Source: Rhizomys pruinosus (Eukaryota; Chordata; Mammalia; Rodentia; Spalacidae). Taken from it: DNA of 64,000 bases. The notes under the pieces are model-generated. The model was not told the DNA's origin. It saw nothing but the letters and a program-made list of their open reading frames with translations, and did no database searches. Positions 1 to 11,559 of this stretch are shown one piece after another (the stretch's first letter is position 1; each line of letters starts with the position of its first letter). The DNA lies in contig VZQC01005070.1 in the NCBI GenBank assembly GCA_009823505.1, forward strand, positions 2,849,992-2,913,991, read 5' to 3'. Position numbers and translations under genes: made by a program.

Positions 1-250
1 TTAGCAAGTTTCCAAAGATACTCTGAGATTCAACACTGATTTATATTTTAATCATTGCTACTAGGTTTTTTTTTTTTCTTTTCTTTAAGACAGGAATGGG
101 AGTAAGATAAGTTGACTGACTGACCAGAAGGAGACTTTGGTGGCTTCATCTTTACTGATACATGAAAGCCAGACTGAAGTATCTAGATTTACATGTATAC
201 ACTCAAGGGACACTAAAGGTTTATGGGCAAGCTAGAAGTTGAGGGATGTT

Positions 251-403
251 AGCCAGGTATGGTAGTGCATGCCTTTAATCCTAGCACTTGGGAGGCAGAG
301 GCAGGCAGATCTCTGTGAGTTCAAGGCCAGCCTGGTCTACAGAGTGAGTTCCAGGCCAGCTGGGGCTACAGGGAGATTCTGTCTCAAAAAGACAAAAAAT
401 AAA
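251..403 (+). mobile_element. B1 SINE with perfect 17-bp target-site duplication
   Basis: B1 (7SL-derived SINE) read on the plus strand, from the AGCCAGG head through GCCTTTAATCCTAGCAC and CCAGCCTGGTCTACAGAG to GTCTCAAAAAG and an A-rich tail. The direct repeat AGAAGTTGAGGGATGTT occurs at 234-250 and again at 404-420, so both ends of the insertion are fixed by the sequence. Good conservation suggests a fairly recent copy. Confidence 0.95.
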
Positions 404-420
404 AGAAGTTGAGGGATGTT

Positions 421-1221
421 AAGGGACAGGTTGTCCCTTTGAATTCCCTCATTTAATACCTATTTCTGTTTGTATATGCAACACAATGATAGGCGATTTC
501 CATGACCATGCCAGCCTCAAATGCTCTATGTACTGACATGCAGGTAGCTAACTTAAAATGAAAATGATTGCCTTTCTTATATTGAAACCTTTGCCATTAA
601 CCATTCTACATGTCTATATTAACTGGTGATAAATTCTGACTGTGTACTTTTGTGTGGTAAATTACTGTATCAAAAATCTGTAATATCATAAGGACCAATT
701 TCTTGCAAATCTGTGAAAGGAATACATAACTACTGGGCACCCGTCATAAAGTTGCAAGTTTCCAGAAGCCATGGGGTCCAAGCAAATGCTTTCAAAGTTA
801 GTCACAGGTTATATTTGCCAAATGGGTTAGTAGTAGATGGACTGTAGGCTGCTGTGAACAAGCATTGCTTGCTTTTGCCATTCTTAAAGGTGTTTTTAGA
901 TTCAGAAGAAGACCGATTTCCTGTGACTTGAACACGCAGATCATGTAGACAGAGTGAAATTGACAAGAAGCACACACAACTCACTTGAAACACCAGCTTC
1001 AAAACGACTAGAGAGATGAAAGAGCAAGTGTGAACATTAAGAAGCTAAGCCTGGAAACAAAGAGGATGCTGGGTAGGTTATAGCACATGTCGGCTGACAG
1101 TGGGATTAATTATCAAACAAAACCATGTCAATATCTGAGAATTCCTATTTGGATGTATTGAGCAGCCTTGCATTGTCCTTAAGACTGATAACACAACACT
1201 CATGGATTTCTATCACTATCT
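421..1221. other. Unique non-coding stretch
   Basis: AT-rich single-copy-looking sequence with no repeat I recognise. The open frames in it are short and show no family motif. No RNA gene was seen. Confidence 0.5.
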
Positions 1222-1260
1222 CCATCATCGTCGTCGTCATTGACGTCGTCGTCGCCGTCG

Positions 1261-1301
<41 letters not shown>

Positions 1302-1302
1302 T
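1222..1302. repeat. Compound (TCG/TCA)n trinucleotide microsatellite
   Basis: An irregular left part made of TCG/GTC units passes into a pure ATC run (about 1261-1302). On the minus strand one frame reads as poly-Asp and another as poly-Met, and both open frames here are products of the repeat rather than genes. The CpG-bearing TCG half is unusual in otherwise CpG-poor DNA. Confidence 0.95.
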
Positions 1303-1618
1303 TCACCATAATCTTTACAGCTGATGTAAGAAAGTTTTGAGCAGGCACTGTTTTCAACGAGACATGCCTCTCCCCCTTCCATTCTAGTTATATATCAGAA
1401 ACAAAAGCTATTGAACCAGAAGTTTCTCGGGGCTTATGGATCATGTTCTTGTGAGTTCACAGTGGTCTCTTTGACCACCATAAAGGAGATGAGATCATCT
1501 GATGAGATATATCCCAAGAGGCAAAATTTTCAGTAATCAATTGCTGTTGGTGAGAGACATTCTTTTATTTTCTACGGTAAGCATGCAGAATCAACAGATT
1601 TTTATTAAAAAGGAGAAA

Positions 1619-1620
<2 letters not shown>

Positions 1621-1652
<32 letters not shown>

Positions 1653-1800
1653 CTTTTTTGCTTTTCTTTTTTTTTTTTTTTTTTTTTCCCAGCTGTCCTG
1701 GAACTCACTCTGTAGACCAGGCTGGCCTTGAACTCACAAAGATCTGCTTGCCTCTGCCTCCCAAGTGCTAGGATTAAAGGCATGCAGCACCACACCCAGC
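1621..1800 (-). mobile_element. B1 SINE, minus strand, with long split poly(T)
   Basis: The poly(A) tail appears as two T runs (1621-1652 and about 1668-1687) split by a short mixed piece. The B1 body follows in reverse: GGAACTCACTCTGTAGACC, CTTGAACTCACAAAGATC and GGATTAAAGGCATG. No convincing target-site duplication was found. Confidence 0.92.
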
Positions 1801-1929
1801 GAAAATCTTCTTTTTATAACACGGAGACTCGGGAAGGGTTCCACAACTCGTCATACATAGATAATAAGTGTCTATGAGATGGCCAGAACTAAGTGACACA
1901 TCTACAAAGAAACTTCTACCCTCCACACC

Positions 1930-2475
1930 TAAAGCTCACAGAACACAGTAGAATGAGGAACAGAAAGAATAACGATGCATCTCTCAACTCTCATTGGTGA
2001 ACATAGAAAGCCACAACTTTCATAGTAAAACTCACCCATCCAGGGCTCATGGACCACAGTGGAAGAAGGGGTGGAAAGATTGTAAGAGCCAGGGATCGTG
2101 CATGACTGTAAAGAAACGGAGCCCTTCAGGCTCCTGGGAACTTGTCCATGTGAACTTACAGCAATGATGACAGCATGCACAAGATCCAGGCAAAGTTAAT
2201 CAGACAAAAACATCATAGGCCTGGGGAAATGGGCAGGAGGCCCCAACCTTAACTGAGGAGCTGTTGACGTTGATCATTGCTGGGTGAGGGAGAGTTGATC
2301 TTCTTTAACAGAGTGAAGCAAGATAGGATGAATACCCAGAGACCTCCGGGTGCACAAACTGATTCAACAGGCCTTCACTTGTATGATGACATGCATGAAA
2401 TACTGATGGGATCTAAATATAATTAATATATTGTATGTAATTGACTAAAATCAATAAAAATTTATATTAAAACAG
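1930..2475 (+). mobile_element. L1 3' UTR fragment (old rodent L1), plus strand
   Basis: The text resembles rodent L1/Lx 3' UTR sequence as I remember it. It ends in a typical L1-like terminus: a run around ATATTGTATGTAATTG, then an AATAAA-type signal and A-rich sequence near 2445-2475. No ORF2 coding sequence is attached, so it is 5' truncated. The exact family name is uncertain. Confidence 0.55.
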
Positions 2476-2491
2476 CTAACAATAAAAAGAA

Positions 2492-2547
2492 CAAAAGGAA
2501 GGAAATAATAAAGGAAGGAAGGAAAGAAGGAAGAAAGGAAGGAAAGG
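2492..2547. repeat. (GGAA)n/(GAAA)n microsatellite
   Basis: Irregular AAGG/GAAA units immediately downstream of the L1 A-rich end, a usual place for a tail to expand into a tetranucleotide repeat. Confidence 0.9.
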
Positions 2548-3714
2548 TGATAATTTTGTTAAAACAGTAAAAATAAATTCTTTTTTAAGAGAATATTTTA
2601 GCTCAGTGAAAATATTTAGTATGATACTATGTTCGTGGATATGTCATTATATATGTATCCAAATCTCAAATTCCAAAGTATTTGAAATACCAAGAGTAAT
2701 TTTTATGTAAATGAGGGACTTTGGGTGACAAAGGTGACAACTACACCTTGCTAATAAAAATGTCGATTATAGGAAACACTGTGAGTGTGTATATCAAGAG
2801 TATATAGACACCTCAACACCTTCCACTCAGCTCTGCTATGAACTTAGAACTGCTCTCAAAAAAATGAAGTCTTTTAAGATAACCAAGAATAACATTTGGA
2901 AATCATTGATTTGGTTTAAAGGAAGAATGGTCTCAGGGGATGAATGTCTTGCCTTGGGTCACCCAGCTCAAAAGTGTCACAAGTGTTAAGTTGCCAGAAA
3001 CTATGATTTTAATATAGTAAATATTTAAAATTAGTTTCCTGGCATTGTGATTTTAATATTGTTTTGAAACACAGTTGCACTTTAGGAGATGCTAATAGCA
3101 TTTTGGGATTGTACGTAATGTTAGGAGACATGGATCCTCTGCTAGTGTTTCCAAGCCCAGGAGACAAAGCTGTTGAAGCGGTGTTCCCAGACTGCATCTC
3201 AAAGCTTCCAGCAGCTGGGCCTCACAATTACAATTTAATGTCTAGGAAATCCTAGTGAAACTGAAAATATGGTCTATGGAATCTAATGTCCATTGTATCA
3301 TGAATAAGATCATTTGTAGAATGGATAAGGGGTAAATAGCACAGAGCTTAGGAGATGGTGAACAGAACGGTTGTGAAACATTGCTATTCTGGAAGGAGTT
3401 CAAAGGACTGAGCACCTAAGTGGGGCATAAGCACCCAAGCATGTTCATATGCAGAGAAATAACAGGGATCCTGAACAGGTCCACAGTCCAAGAAACGAAA
3501 ATTGCTCCGAGTGAGATAGTAAGAAAGAATCAAGTGATTTTAGATTGATAATGTAATAGGTAACTTTTCTAAATGATGGCTACATTTTCTGTAGGTAGAT
3601 GCCCTGATCATTTTGCTGATAAAGCTCCAGCACAAATATAGCATATATCAACAAGAAGCTGTATAGAACATGGAACAATTGTATTTGAAAAACAGAGTGA
3701 CCAAAATATTTTAT
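2548..3714. other. Unique non-coding stretch
   Basis: No repeat, RNA gene or coding signal recognised. Overlapping short frames on both strands near 3009-3255 show no family resemblance. Confidence 0.5.
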
Positions 3715-3905
3715 TGTTATTTGATGTATATGGGTGTTTTAACTACACATTGCACCACATGTGTGCAGTGACCACAGAAGCCAGAAGAAGATGTTGGATC
3801 CATGGAATTAAAGTTACTAATGGTTGTTAGCTACCATGTGGGTGTTGGGAATCAAATGGGTCCTCTAGAAAGACAGCAAAGTTAACTGCTGAGTGGTTTT
3901 CTCTC
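3715..3905 (-). mobile_element. Diverged B2/B3-type SINE, minus strand
   Basis: Reverse-complement B2 features in order: a T-rich start, ATGTATATGGGTGTTTT, CAGAAGCCAGAAGAAGATG, CCATGTGGGTGTTGGGAATC and a degenerate A-box region near CTGCTGAGTGGTTTTC. Clearly more diverged than the B2 copies elsewhere in the window. Confidence 0.75.
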
Positions 3906-3924
3906 TGGCACCCCAAACTTTCAA

Positions 3925-4160
3925 AAGAGATTTATTTATTTTTATTTTCAGTGTATGGACAATTTGAATGCATATATGTACGTATACAATGTGCATGCCT
4001 GCTGCTTGGTGCTTGCAGCAGCCAGAAGAGGGTGTTGGGTCCCCTGAAACTGGATTTACAAATGGTCGTAGGCTGTCATGTGGTTGCTGGGAAATGAACC
4101 CAGTTCTTTTGCAAAAGCAGCCAGTGCTCCTAATGGCTGGACTCTCTCCAGGCCCAGAAA
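3925..4160 (-). mobile_element. B2/B3-type SINE, minus strand
   Basis: Second old SINE directly after the first in the same orientation: TTTATTTATTTTTATTTTCA, GCAGCCAGAAGAGGGTGTTG, GTTGCTGGGAAATGAACCC and a degraded promoter end at CTCTCTCCAGGCC. It is separate from the one before, as each has its own T-rich tail. Confidence 0.8.
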
Positions 4161-5169
4161 AAAATATTTTTATGAATGAGTATTGTGTTTCATTCTTTGC
4201 CAAACAAAAGAACCAGGTGCTAGTAAAACAATTCATCCATCAAGAAGAAATAAGAAATAATGATTGACTACATATAGATATATTTTCATTAAATTATTAT
4301 ACCTTAATTCCCTGGTCCAAATTTCTCATGATTTGCTCCAGCTTAAAGCCAATACGTTTTATTATTGAAAAATGATGAGCTTCCTGGAATAATATTCTTA
4401 AATTTTTTTCAAGACACAATCATATTTTATAAGGCACTGGCAAAAATGTTACTTTTGCAGTGTGGGGAGTTTCTGGAATGGACACAATACATACACATAG
4501 GGAGGCAGAGCATGTACAGCTGTTACTCCAATGATAAAAATTAATATCATTCAATTTAATAAACATTTCCAGGGGACATATGATAGTACTTTGAGGTATT
4601 TTAGGAAGCGTTAGGGGCTGAAATGTGCTCGCCTATCATGAATGACATGGAAAAGATGGTTGGGACTCACAGAAGCAGATTCCCACACAACCCCTATATA
4701 ATGTAATGAGGAGCCCCAGGAGGAAAGACCTCAAACTGAGTTTCTAATAATGAAAACCACAGATTCTGGCAGATAGGGTAAAAGAGTTGGTCCTGAGTAT
4801 GAAAAGTCCTAGGAGCAAATTCAAATGACCCTATGATGAGTAAAGGCAGGGGAAGGCAAGCAATTTAGCCTAGCTGTAATTGAAAGCCTAGGTCTGGTGG
4901 GGGAAACGGAATGCTGTCCTGAGCCTTTGGAGCACAGGGAGAAATGTATCCAAACAGTTAATTCTGTTGAATGCATGTGCTTCCCCCCCCCCAATCTGTA
5001 GAAATAGGTTGATAGCAGGCAGCATAGTGGTATGGTTGGAAAATTGTAGAAAGCTGAATGTCCTATTGCAAAATTTTGTAACTTTTTTGAGTACTTAAGA
5101 TATTAGTAGATAGCAACTTTCTGGAATTGTATTATTGCAAACTGTAACCAAAATCAAGTTGGCAGAAAA
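4161..5169. other. Unique non-coding stretch with a short poly(C)
   Basis: Mostly AT-rich unique sequence. A C run near 4983-4992 is the only simple repeat. No coding or RNA signal seen. Confidence 0.5.
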
Positions 5170-5545
5170 GCAGATTATGTTAGTTGTGATAGTTAACTTG
5201 GATTGTCAACTTGATGAGGTCAAGAATCACCTGTGAGATGGACATATCCATAAATGTCTATGTTGATTAGGTTGATGTGAGAAGACCCACCCACTGTGGA
5301 TAGCACCTTCAGGTTGATGTGGGAAGATCTGTCCAATGTGGATGGCACCTTGAACTGAGATTCTGGACTGAGCACAACCATCCACCCTTCCCAGCTTCCT
5401 GAGCATGGATGAAACATATTCATCTGCCTCAAGCTTCTGGTAACATAACTTCCCCAACATAATGGTCAGAAACTTCAAACTGTGAGCCGTAGCAGGCTCT
5501 TTCTCCCTTAAAATTGCTTTCATCGGGACATTTTATTATAGAAAC
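5170..5545. mobile_element. hAT-Charlie-type (URR1-like) DNA repeat
   Basis: Contains GTTAACTTGGATTGTCAACT near the left, an internally repeated GTTGATGTG(A/G)GAAGA block (5271 and 5313), and a right end with AACTGTGAGCCGTAGCAGG and a CCTTAAAATTGCTTTCATC stretch. This matches the non-autonomous rodent elements I know as URR1-like. The family name is from memory and the ends are approximate. Confidence 0.5.
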
Positions 5546-6109
5546 AGGAAAAATAATTCACGAAGTATTCAAATGTTTTCTTACTACAAATTCTCAGAAG
5601 AGACTAGGACCTTTAGCTGGCTTCCAAGCCCCTCCATTTATCTGGTCTTTGTTATCTAACCCCAGATTCATTTCTCCATCACTTACTTGATCAACCTTCA
5701 CTTTGTTTTGTCAATGCAGCTTGGAGTTTGGCCCCTTCAGGAAAACTTTTACTTCTAGTTGAGCTGTGTTCTGACTACACCTGTAGGTAACTCCACCCTG
5801 TATTTTCTGCATTACTGCATAATATTCTTGAATGTGCCATTTGTCCCACCCCCCCCCAGCCTGCCTTACTTACTTTTTTGGGTTTTTTTGTTTTTTTTTT
5901 TTTTTTAATGTATTTATTTATTTTTATTTAACAAATCTAGACCCATGTTCCCGCTCTTCCCACCAGCAAGACCCGTCAAGCTGTGCATTCTGCCAAACAT
6001 GCTTTCCATCTCTTAGTCTTTCTCAATATTTTCCATGGGACGTTGATCTGTTTTGAGCAGAAGTTCACTGTTTCGTCATTTTTTTTTTTTTTTTTGTTGT
6101 TGTTGTTTC

Positions 6110-9100
6110 CAAAATGCATTATGTCCAACTGCTTTGTACAGAGAGCTCAGGGGGCCTACACACAAGAAATAACTTACAACTGGGTAATTGAACTAGCATC
6201 CACAGATGAGGTACATTCGTCGTTTTGTTTTTCTGGGACTGTGTTACTTCACTCAGCATGATGTTCCTCTAGCTCCACCATTTTCCTGCAAAGCTCGTGA
6301 TGACTTTTCTTTACTGCTGCATAGAACTCCATTGTGTAGATGTACCACATTTCTCTATCCACACGTCAGTTGAGGGGACTTTAGTTTAGTTCCAGCTCTT
6401 TGCTATTGTGAAGAGAGCTGAATATAACATGGCCGTGCATGTTTCTCTGTGGTGGCGTAAGTCTTGAGGGTACATGCCCAGGAGTGGTATGGCTGGGTCG
6501 GGTGGCAGTTCATTCAAGTCTTCCAAGGGTTCTCCACACTGCTTTCCATAGTGGCTGTACGAGTTTACATTCCCACCAGCAGTGGATGGTGTTCCCCTTT
6601 CCCCACAACCTCTCCAGCACTTGGTATCATTTGTTTTCTTGATCCTAGCCAGTCTTACTGGAGTAAGATGATATCGTAAAGTGGTTTTGATTTGCATTTC
6701 CTTAATGATTAGTGATGTTGAGCAGTTCTTGAGGTGTTTTCTCAGACTCTCTATTCCTCCTTGTGAAGTCTCTGTTCAGTTCTTTGCTCCATCTATTGAG
6801 CGGTACGTTTGTTTTCTTTTTTCTTTGTTTTTTGAGTAGTTTAATAATTTCTGGAAATCAATGCTTTGTCAGATGTATCGCAGTGAGGTTTCCCAACTCT
6901 GTGGGATTTCTCTTCACTTCCTTGATTGTTTCTTTTCATGTCAGAAGCTTTGAGTTGATGTTGAGTTGTGAGGTCCCATTTGTCAATTGTCGACCTTAAT
7001 TTCTTGTGGCAGCTGCTGTCTGATTTAGGAAGTCTTTCCTACACCTATGTCTTGTATCTGCTGCCAACTTTTTCTTCTATCACCTTCAGAGTTTGGGGTT
7101 TCACGTTGAGGTCTTTAATCCATCTGGAGTTGACTTTTGTAAAGGGCGAAGTAGGGGTTTAATATCATTCTTCTACAAGTGGTGATCCAGTTTTGCCAAC
7201 ACCACTTGCTGAGAATGCTGTCTTTTCTCCATTGTGGTTTCTTGGCCCCTTGTCAAATATGAGATGGCTGAAATTGTATGTGCTCAAGATTTGGATCTTC
7301 GGTTTTGTTCCATTGGTCAACAGGTCTTTTTTTTACCAGGCTGTTTTTATGACTATAGCCCTGTATATATTAAAAATCTGGTATAGAGATCCTCCTGTGT
7401 AGCTCTTTTCACTCAGGATTGATTTGGCATTCGGGGTCTTTTGTTTCTCCAAATGATTTAAGAACTTTTGTTTCCAAGCCTGTGAAGAAACTCTTGGGGA
7501 TTTTGATTGGGATTGCATTAAATCTATACAAGAGTTTTTGGTAAAATGGACATTTTTACAATGTTAATTTTCCCAATCCATGGGCAGGGAGGTTTTTCCA
7601 TCTTCTGAGGTCTTCTTCAATTTCTTTCTTTAAGGGTTTAAAATTTTTGTTGTAGAGGTCTTTGTGTCTTTGGTTAGGTTTGTTCCTAGGTATCTTTAAT
7701 TGTTTTTGAGGCTATTGGAGTGGGAAGGTCTCTTTTGAATTCTTTCTCAGTTGCTTGTTCTTGGTGTAAGAAAGGCCATTGATTTTCTAAGGTTAATTTT
7801 GTATCCTGCCACTTTGCTGAAGCTGTTAATCGTTTCTAGGAGTTTTCTGGTGGAGTTTTTTGCATCCCTTAAGTAAACAATCATATCATTCAGCAAATAG
7901 GGATAGTTTGACTTCCCTTTTCCAATTAGTACTCCTTTAATATCCTTTTCTTGCCTTATTGCTCTAGCAAGTGTTTCAAGCACTATATTGAAGAGGAGTG
8001 GTGATAGGGGGCAGCCTTGCCGAGTTCCTACCTTTAAAGGGAATGTTTTCTGTCGTTTCCCCATTTAGGATGATATTGGCTGTGGGTTTCCTGTATATGG
8101 CTTTGATTACATTGAGGAATGATCCCTCCAATCCAATTCCTTCTAGGACTTTAAGCATGAAGGGATGCTGGATTTTGTCAAAGGCTTTTTCAGCATCAAT
8201 TGTGATGATGGTGTGGTTTTTGTCTTTGATTCCGTTTATGTGTTTGATGATTTTTATTGATTTTCATATGTTGAACCATCCCTGCATCTCTGGTATGAAT
8301 CCAACTTGGTCATGATGGATGATCTTCTTGATGTGGGTCTGTATGCGATTTGCCAGTATTCTGTTTAGAATTTTGGCATCTGTGTTCATAGGGAGATGGG
8401 TCTATAATTCTCCTTTTTAGTTTCTGTCTTTGCCTGGTTTTGGTAATAGAGTGATGTTGGCTTCAGAGAAGGAATTTGGGAGAGTTCCCTCTGATTGTAT
8501 ATTCTAAACAGTTTAGAATAATGGTTGTAGGTCTTTTTGAAATGTTTTATAGAATTCTTTGTGAAACCGTCTGGGCCTAGCTTTTTTTAGTTGGGAGCTT
8601 TCTTACTACATCCTCTATTTCTTCATATGTTATGGGTCTGTTTAAGGCTGCTGGTCTCCTCTTGGCAAAGCTTTGGTGATTCCCAAGATTTCAGATATTC
8701 ATCCATTTCTTCTTAGATTTCAAACTTGGTAGAATATGGTTCTTGTAATATTCCCATATAATTTTCTTGATCTTTTCTTGTCCGTTGTGATATTTCCCTT
8801 TTCATCAGCAGATTGTATCGATTTGGTGTTGTTCCTTCTTTCTTTTTGTTTTTGTTTTTTTTGTTTATTCTTTCAAAGAACCAACTTTTGGCTTCATTGA
8901 TTTTTTGTATTGTTTTCTTTGTTTCTATTCATTGATTTCTGCTCTGATTTTTGTTATTTCTTCCTGTCTGTTGCGTTTAGGGTTCATCTGTTGTTGCCTC
9001 TCAAGTGCTTTTAGCTGTAGTGTTAGATCATTCACTTGTGCTCTTTCTGTTTTTCTAATGTAGACCCAGGGCTATAAATTTCCCTCTTAGGACTGCTTTT

Positions 9101-9940
9101 AAGGTATCCCATAAGTTTTGTTGTGTGTATTGTCATTGTCATTCAGTTCCGGAATGTTTTTATTTCTTTCTTTATCTCTTCCTTGACCCATTCATTATTC
9201 AAGAGTGTTGTTTAGTCTCCATGTGTTCTTCTGTAGGCAGGGGCTTGTCCTGGTGTTGATGTTGAGCTTCATTGCACTGTGGTCTGACAGCATGAAATTA
9301 TTTCAATCTTTTTGTATTGTAGAGGTTTCTTCTGTGTCCCAGGATGTGGTCAAATTTTGGAGAATGTTCCGTGGGGTGCTGAGTAGAAGGTTATTCTCTG
9401 GTATTAGGATGGAATGTTCGGTAGAGGTCTATGAGGTCCATTGGGTGTATCATATCGTTCAGTCAGATGTCTCTCTGTTTATTTTTTGTCCTGTTGACCT
9501 ATCCAAAGGACTCAGTGGGTATTAAAATCCCCCTAATGAGTGTGCTGGGGTTAGTCTGTGACTTGTGGTCCTGGAGAATTGTCTTTATAAAGTTTGGTGC
9601 ACCAGAATTTGGGGGCATATATATTCATAATTGTGAAATCTTCTTGGTGGATTGTTCCTTTATGAAAATGTAATGGCCTTCTTTGTCTCTTCTGTTTTTT
9701 TTACTTTGAAGTCTATTTATCCGATATTAAAATAGCAACACCTGCTTTCTTTTTGGTACCATTTGCTTGGAATATTTTTTTCCATCCCTTCACTTTAAGG
9801 TGGTGCCTGTCCTTGAAGTAAGATGTGTTTCTTGCAGACATATCGATGGATTCTGTTTCCTAATCCAGTCTCCCATTCTATGTCTTTTTGATTGGGAATT
9901 TAGTTCCATTAATATTTAAGGTTATGACTGATAGGTTTGT
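6110..9940 (-). pseudogene. L1 ORF2 (endonuclease-reverse transcriptase), broken
   Basis: L1 ORF2 protein nicks target DNA and copies L1 RNA at the nick. The endonuclease start lies near 9800-9940, where the reverse strand encodes a QETHL-type motif. Reverse-transcriptase pieces lie at 7976-8158 and 7747-8064 in different frames; they include a [16 protein letters not shown] block and a [15 protein letters not shown] block. At the position of the catalytic FADD motif this copy reads LLND, because the local frame is shifted. The C-terminal cysteine-rich part (CWRGCGERGT) is at 6386-6697. Many other frame breaks are present. Ends are approximate. The short frames should be read as parts of this one dead gene. 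Confidence 0.85.
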
Positions 9941-9984
9941 GCTGCTTCCTTTTGCCTTATTATCCATCTGCGGTTTTGATTTAG

Positions 9985-11112
9985 GTTTCTACTTCTGCAG
10001 TTATGCTTTTATTGATTTCTCCTTCCAGTGCCTGGGGGTTGCTTCCTTTTCTTGTTCTTTGAATTGCTTATATTTCCTGAAGGGTTGGTTTTCCGGACAT
10101 GTATTCTTTCAAGTTGTTTATGTCATGGAGATTTTCCTCTCTCCTTCCAATATATTGACATTTTTGCTGGGTATAGTAACCTGGGCTGGCATCCATTGTC
10201 CCTCAACACCTGGAATGCTTTGCTCCAGGTTCTTCTTGCCTTCATCGTTTGCTGTGAGAAGTCCGTTGTTATTCTGATAGTTTCCCCTTATAGGTCACTT
10301 GTTGTTTTTCTCTTATCGCTTTAAGATTTTGTCTTTGTTTTGGGTGTCCAGCATTTTAATTATGATTTGGCGTGGAGAATTTCTTTTCTGATCTTGTCTG
10401 TTTGGAGTTCTATGTGCTTCTTGTATTGGTATTGGTTTGTCCTTTTTTAGTTTGGGGAAGTTTTCACATCTATATCTGTTGAAGATCTGATCAATACCTT
10501 TCTCTTGGGATTCTCTTCCTTCCTCTATTCCTATGATGCGGAGGTTTGATCTTTTCTAGTGTCCCACAGCTCCTGGTTGTTCCATTTTTGTGTATTTTTA
10601 AATTTTTCATAATCTTTCCTTGAGGTTTTAGTTTTTCTGTGTTGTCCTCCAGGTCTGAATTCTTTGTTCTGCTTCCTCCATTCTGCTTCTGAGGCTTTTT
10701 TCATTCCTTTCCTCTTGAATGGATGAGTGTTTTAATTTCCTTTTTCATTTCCTCTTCTGATTTCTTTAGTGTTTCTATTTCTTTTTGGAGCTTCTCGATC
10801 TCTTTTTGTAGCTCTTTTGTTGCTGGTTGGTTTCTTTTTCTTTTTTTCAGCATGGGATCTTTTCAGTGTTTCTACTTCCTTCCGGAGCTTGTCATTCTCT
10901 CTCTCTCTGTCCTCATTCCTTTTCTTATTCTTTAATTTGTTCTTTATGATCTTGTAGTTCTTAAGTATGTTCCCAATGTGTTTCTGATGTCTGTGTCCTG
11001 GGGCATCCCGCGGAGGGATCCCACTGCAGGAGTCATCCATAGGGTTGGTAAAGCTTGGCGTGGGATTATCCTGCACCTTTCCAGTGTAGTCTCTTCTTCG
11101 TGATCCTGGCAT
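9985..11112 (-). pseudogene. L1 ORF1 (RNA-binding chaperone), broken
   Basis: L1 ORF1 protein coats L1 RNA as a trimer. I place the start at the ATG at 11112, which opens a frame beginning MPGSRRRDYTGK. The frame runs to 10732 and holds a Lys/Glu-rich, heptad-like segment (KNYKIIKNKLKNKKRNE, then LRKEVETLKR) expected for the coiled coil. After a frame break the C-terminal nucleic-acid-binding part is visible at about 10320-10480, where the reverse strand encodes ENFPKLKKD, HRTPNRQDQKRNS and IIIKMLDTQNK. An upstream ATG at 11163 is in the same frame. Confidence 0.82.
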
Positions 11113-11535
11113 ATGGGCTTCTCCTTGCCTGTATTCCAATGTGAGTCCTAAATGCCTCTTCACTGTGTTGAAGGCGTGCTTTGCTTGCCTCCTTCAGATC
11201 CTTCTTCGTAATCTCAGTTGGGGGGGGGCTCTTCAGCCCGCGCCCCGGCACCTGCCGCTGGGCTCAGGAGATCTCAAATCTCAAGAGGCACACAAGCCTG
11301 CCTTTAATACCGGCTGGGAGGATAACTCCGCCCCCACAGCCACTAGATCTAATTAAGCCAAAGACCACACCTTTAATCCCAGCTGGGGGGATAACTCCAA
11401 CCTCACAGCCACAGAGGCCAATCAAACCAAAGACAGCAGGACCAAACCATCAGCAATCAGCTCGCCAAGGCACCCAGTTCCTACCTGTCTCCCCCTCTTC
11501 CTGCCGCTGGGCTCAGGAGATCTCCACTTTTTTGT
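11113..11535 (-). promoter_or_regulatory. L1 5' UTR with two repeated blocks (copy 1)
   Basis: GC-richer region upstream of ORF1, in the place of the L1 internal promoter. CCTGCCGCTGGGCTCAGGAG starts at 11251 and again at 11500, a spacing of 249 bases. Between them two shorter related blocks appear (GGCTGGGAGGATAACTCC near 11312 and AGCTGGGGGGATAACTCC near 11382). This looks like one complete 5' UTR monomer and the start of a second. Promoter activity is inferred from position. Confidence 0.7.
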
Positions 11536-11559
11536 CCTCAGTTCTTAACACCTAGTGTC

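Larger units (their letters stand above)
5880..11550 (-). mobile_element. Near full-length L1 LINE, minus strand (copy 1)
   Basis: The 3' end lies left, with poly(T) near 5885-5906 and a C-rich 3' UTR. ORF2 and ORF1 follow to the right, and a GC-richer 5' UTR ends near 11525-11550. Length of about 5.7 kb plus both ORFs and a 5' UTR make it close to full length. The frames are cut by many stops and shifts, so it is not an active element as assembled. A second copy of the same element lies at about 16035-22050. I could not fix a target-site duplication. Confidence 0.93.

Noticed and set aside
1145..1382. Poly-Met and poly-Asp open frames
   Set aside because: They are translations of the trinucleotide microsatellite in different frames.
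10732..11163. 143-residue basic protein as a separate gene
   Set aside because: Its position upstream of ORF2 and its coiled-coil-like content identify it as the first part of a broken L1 ORF1.
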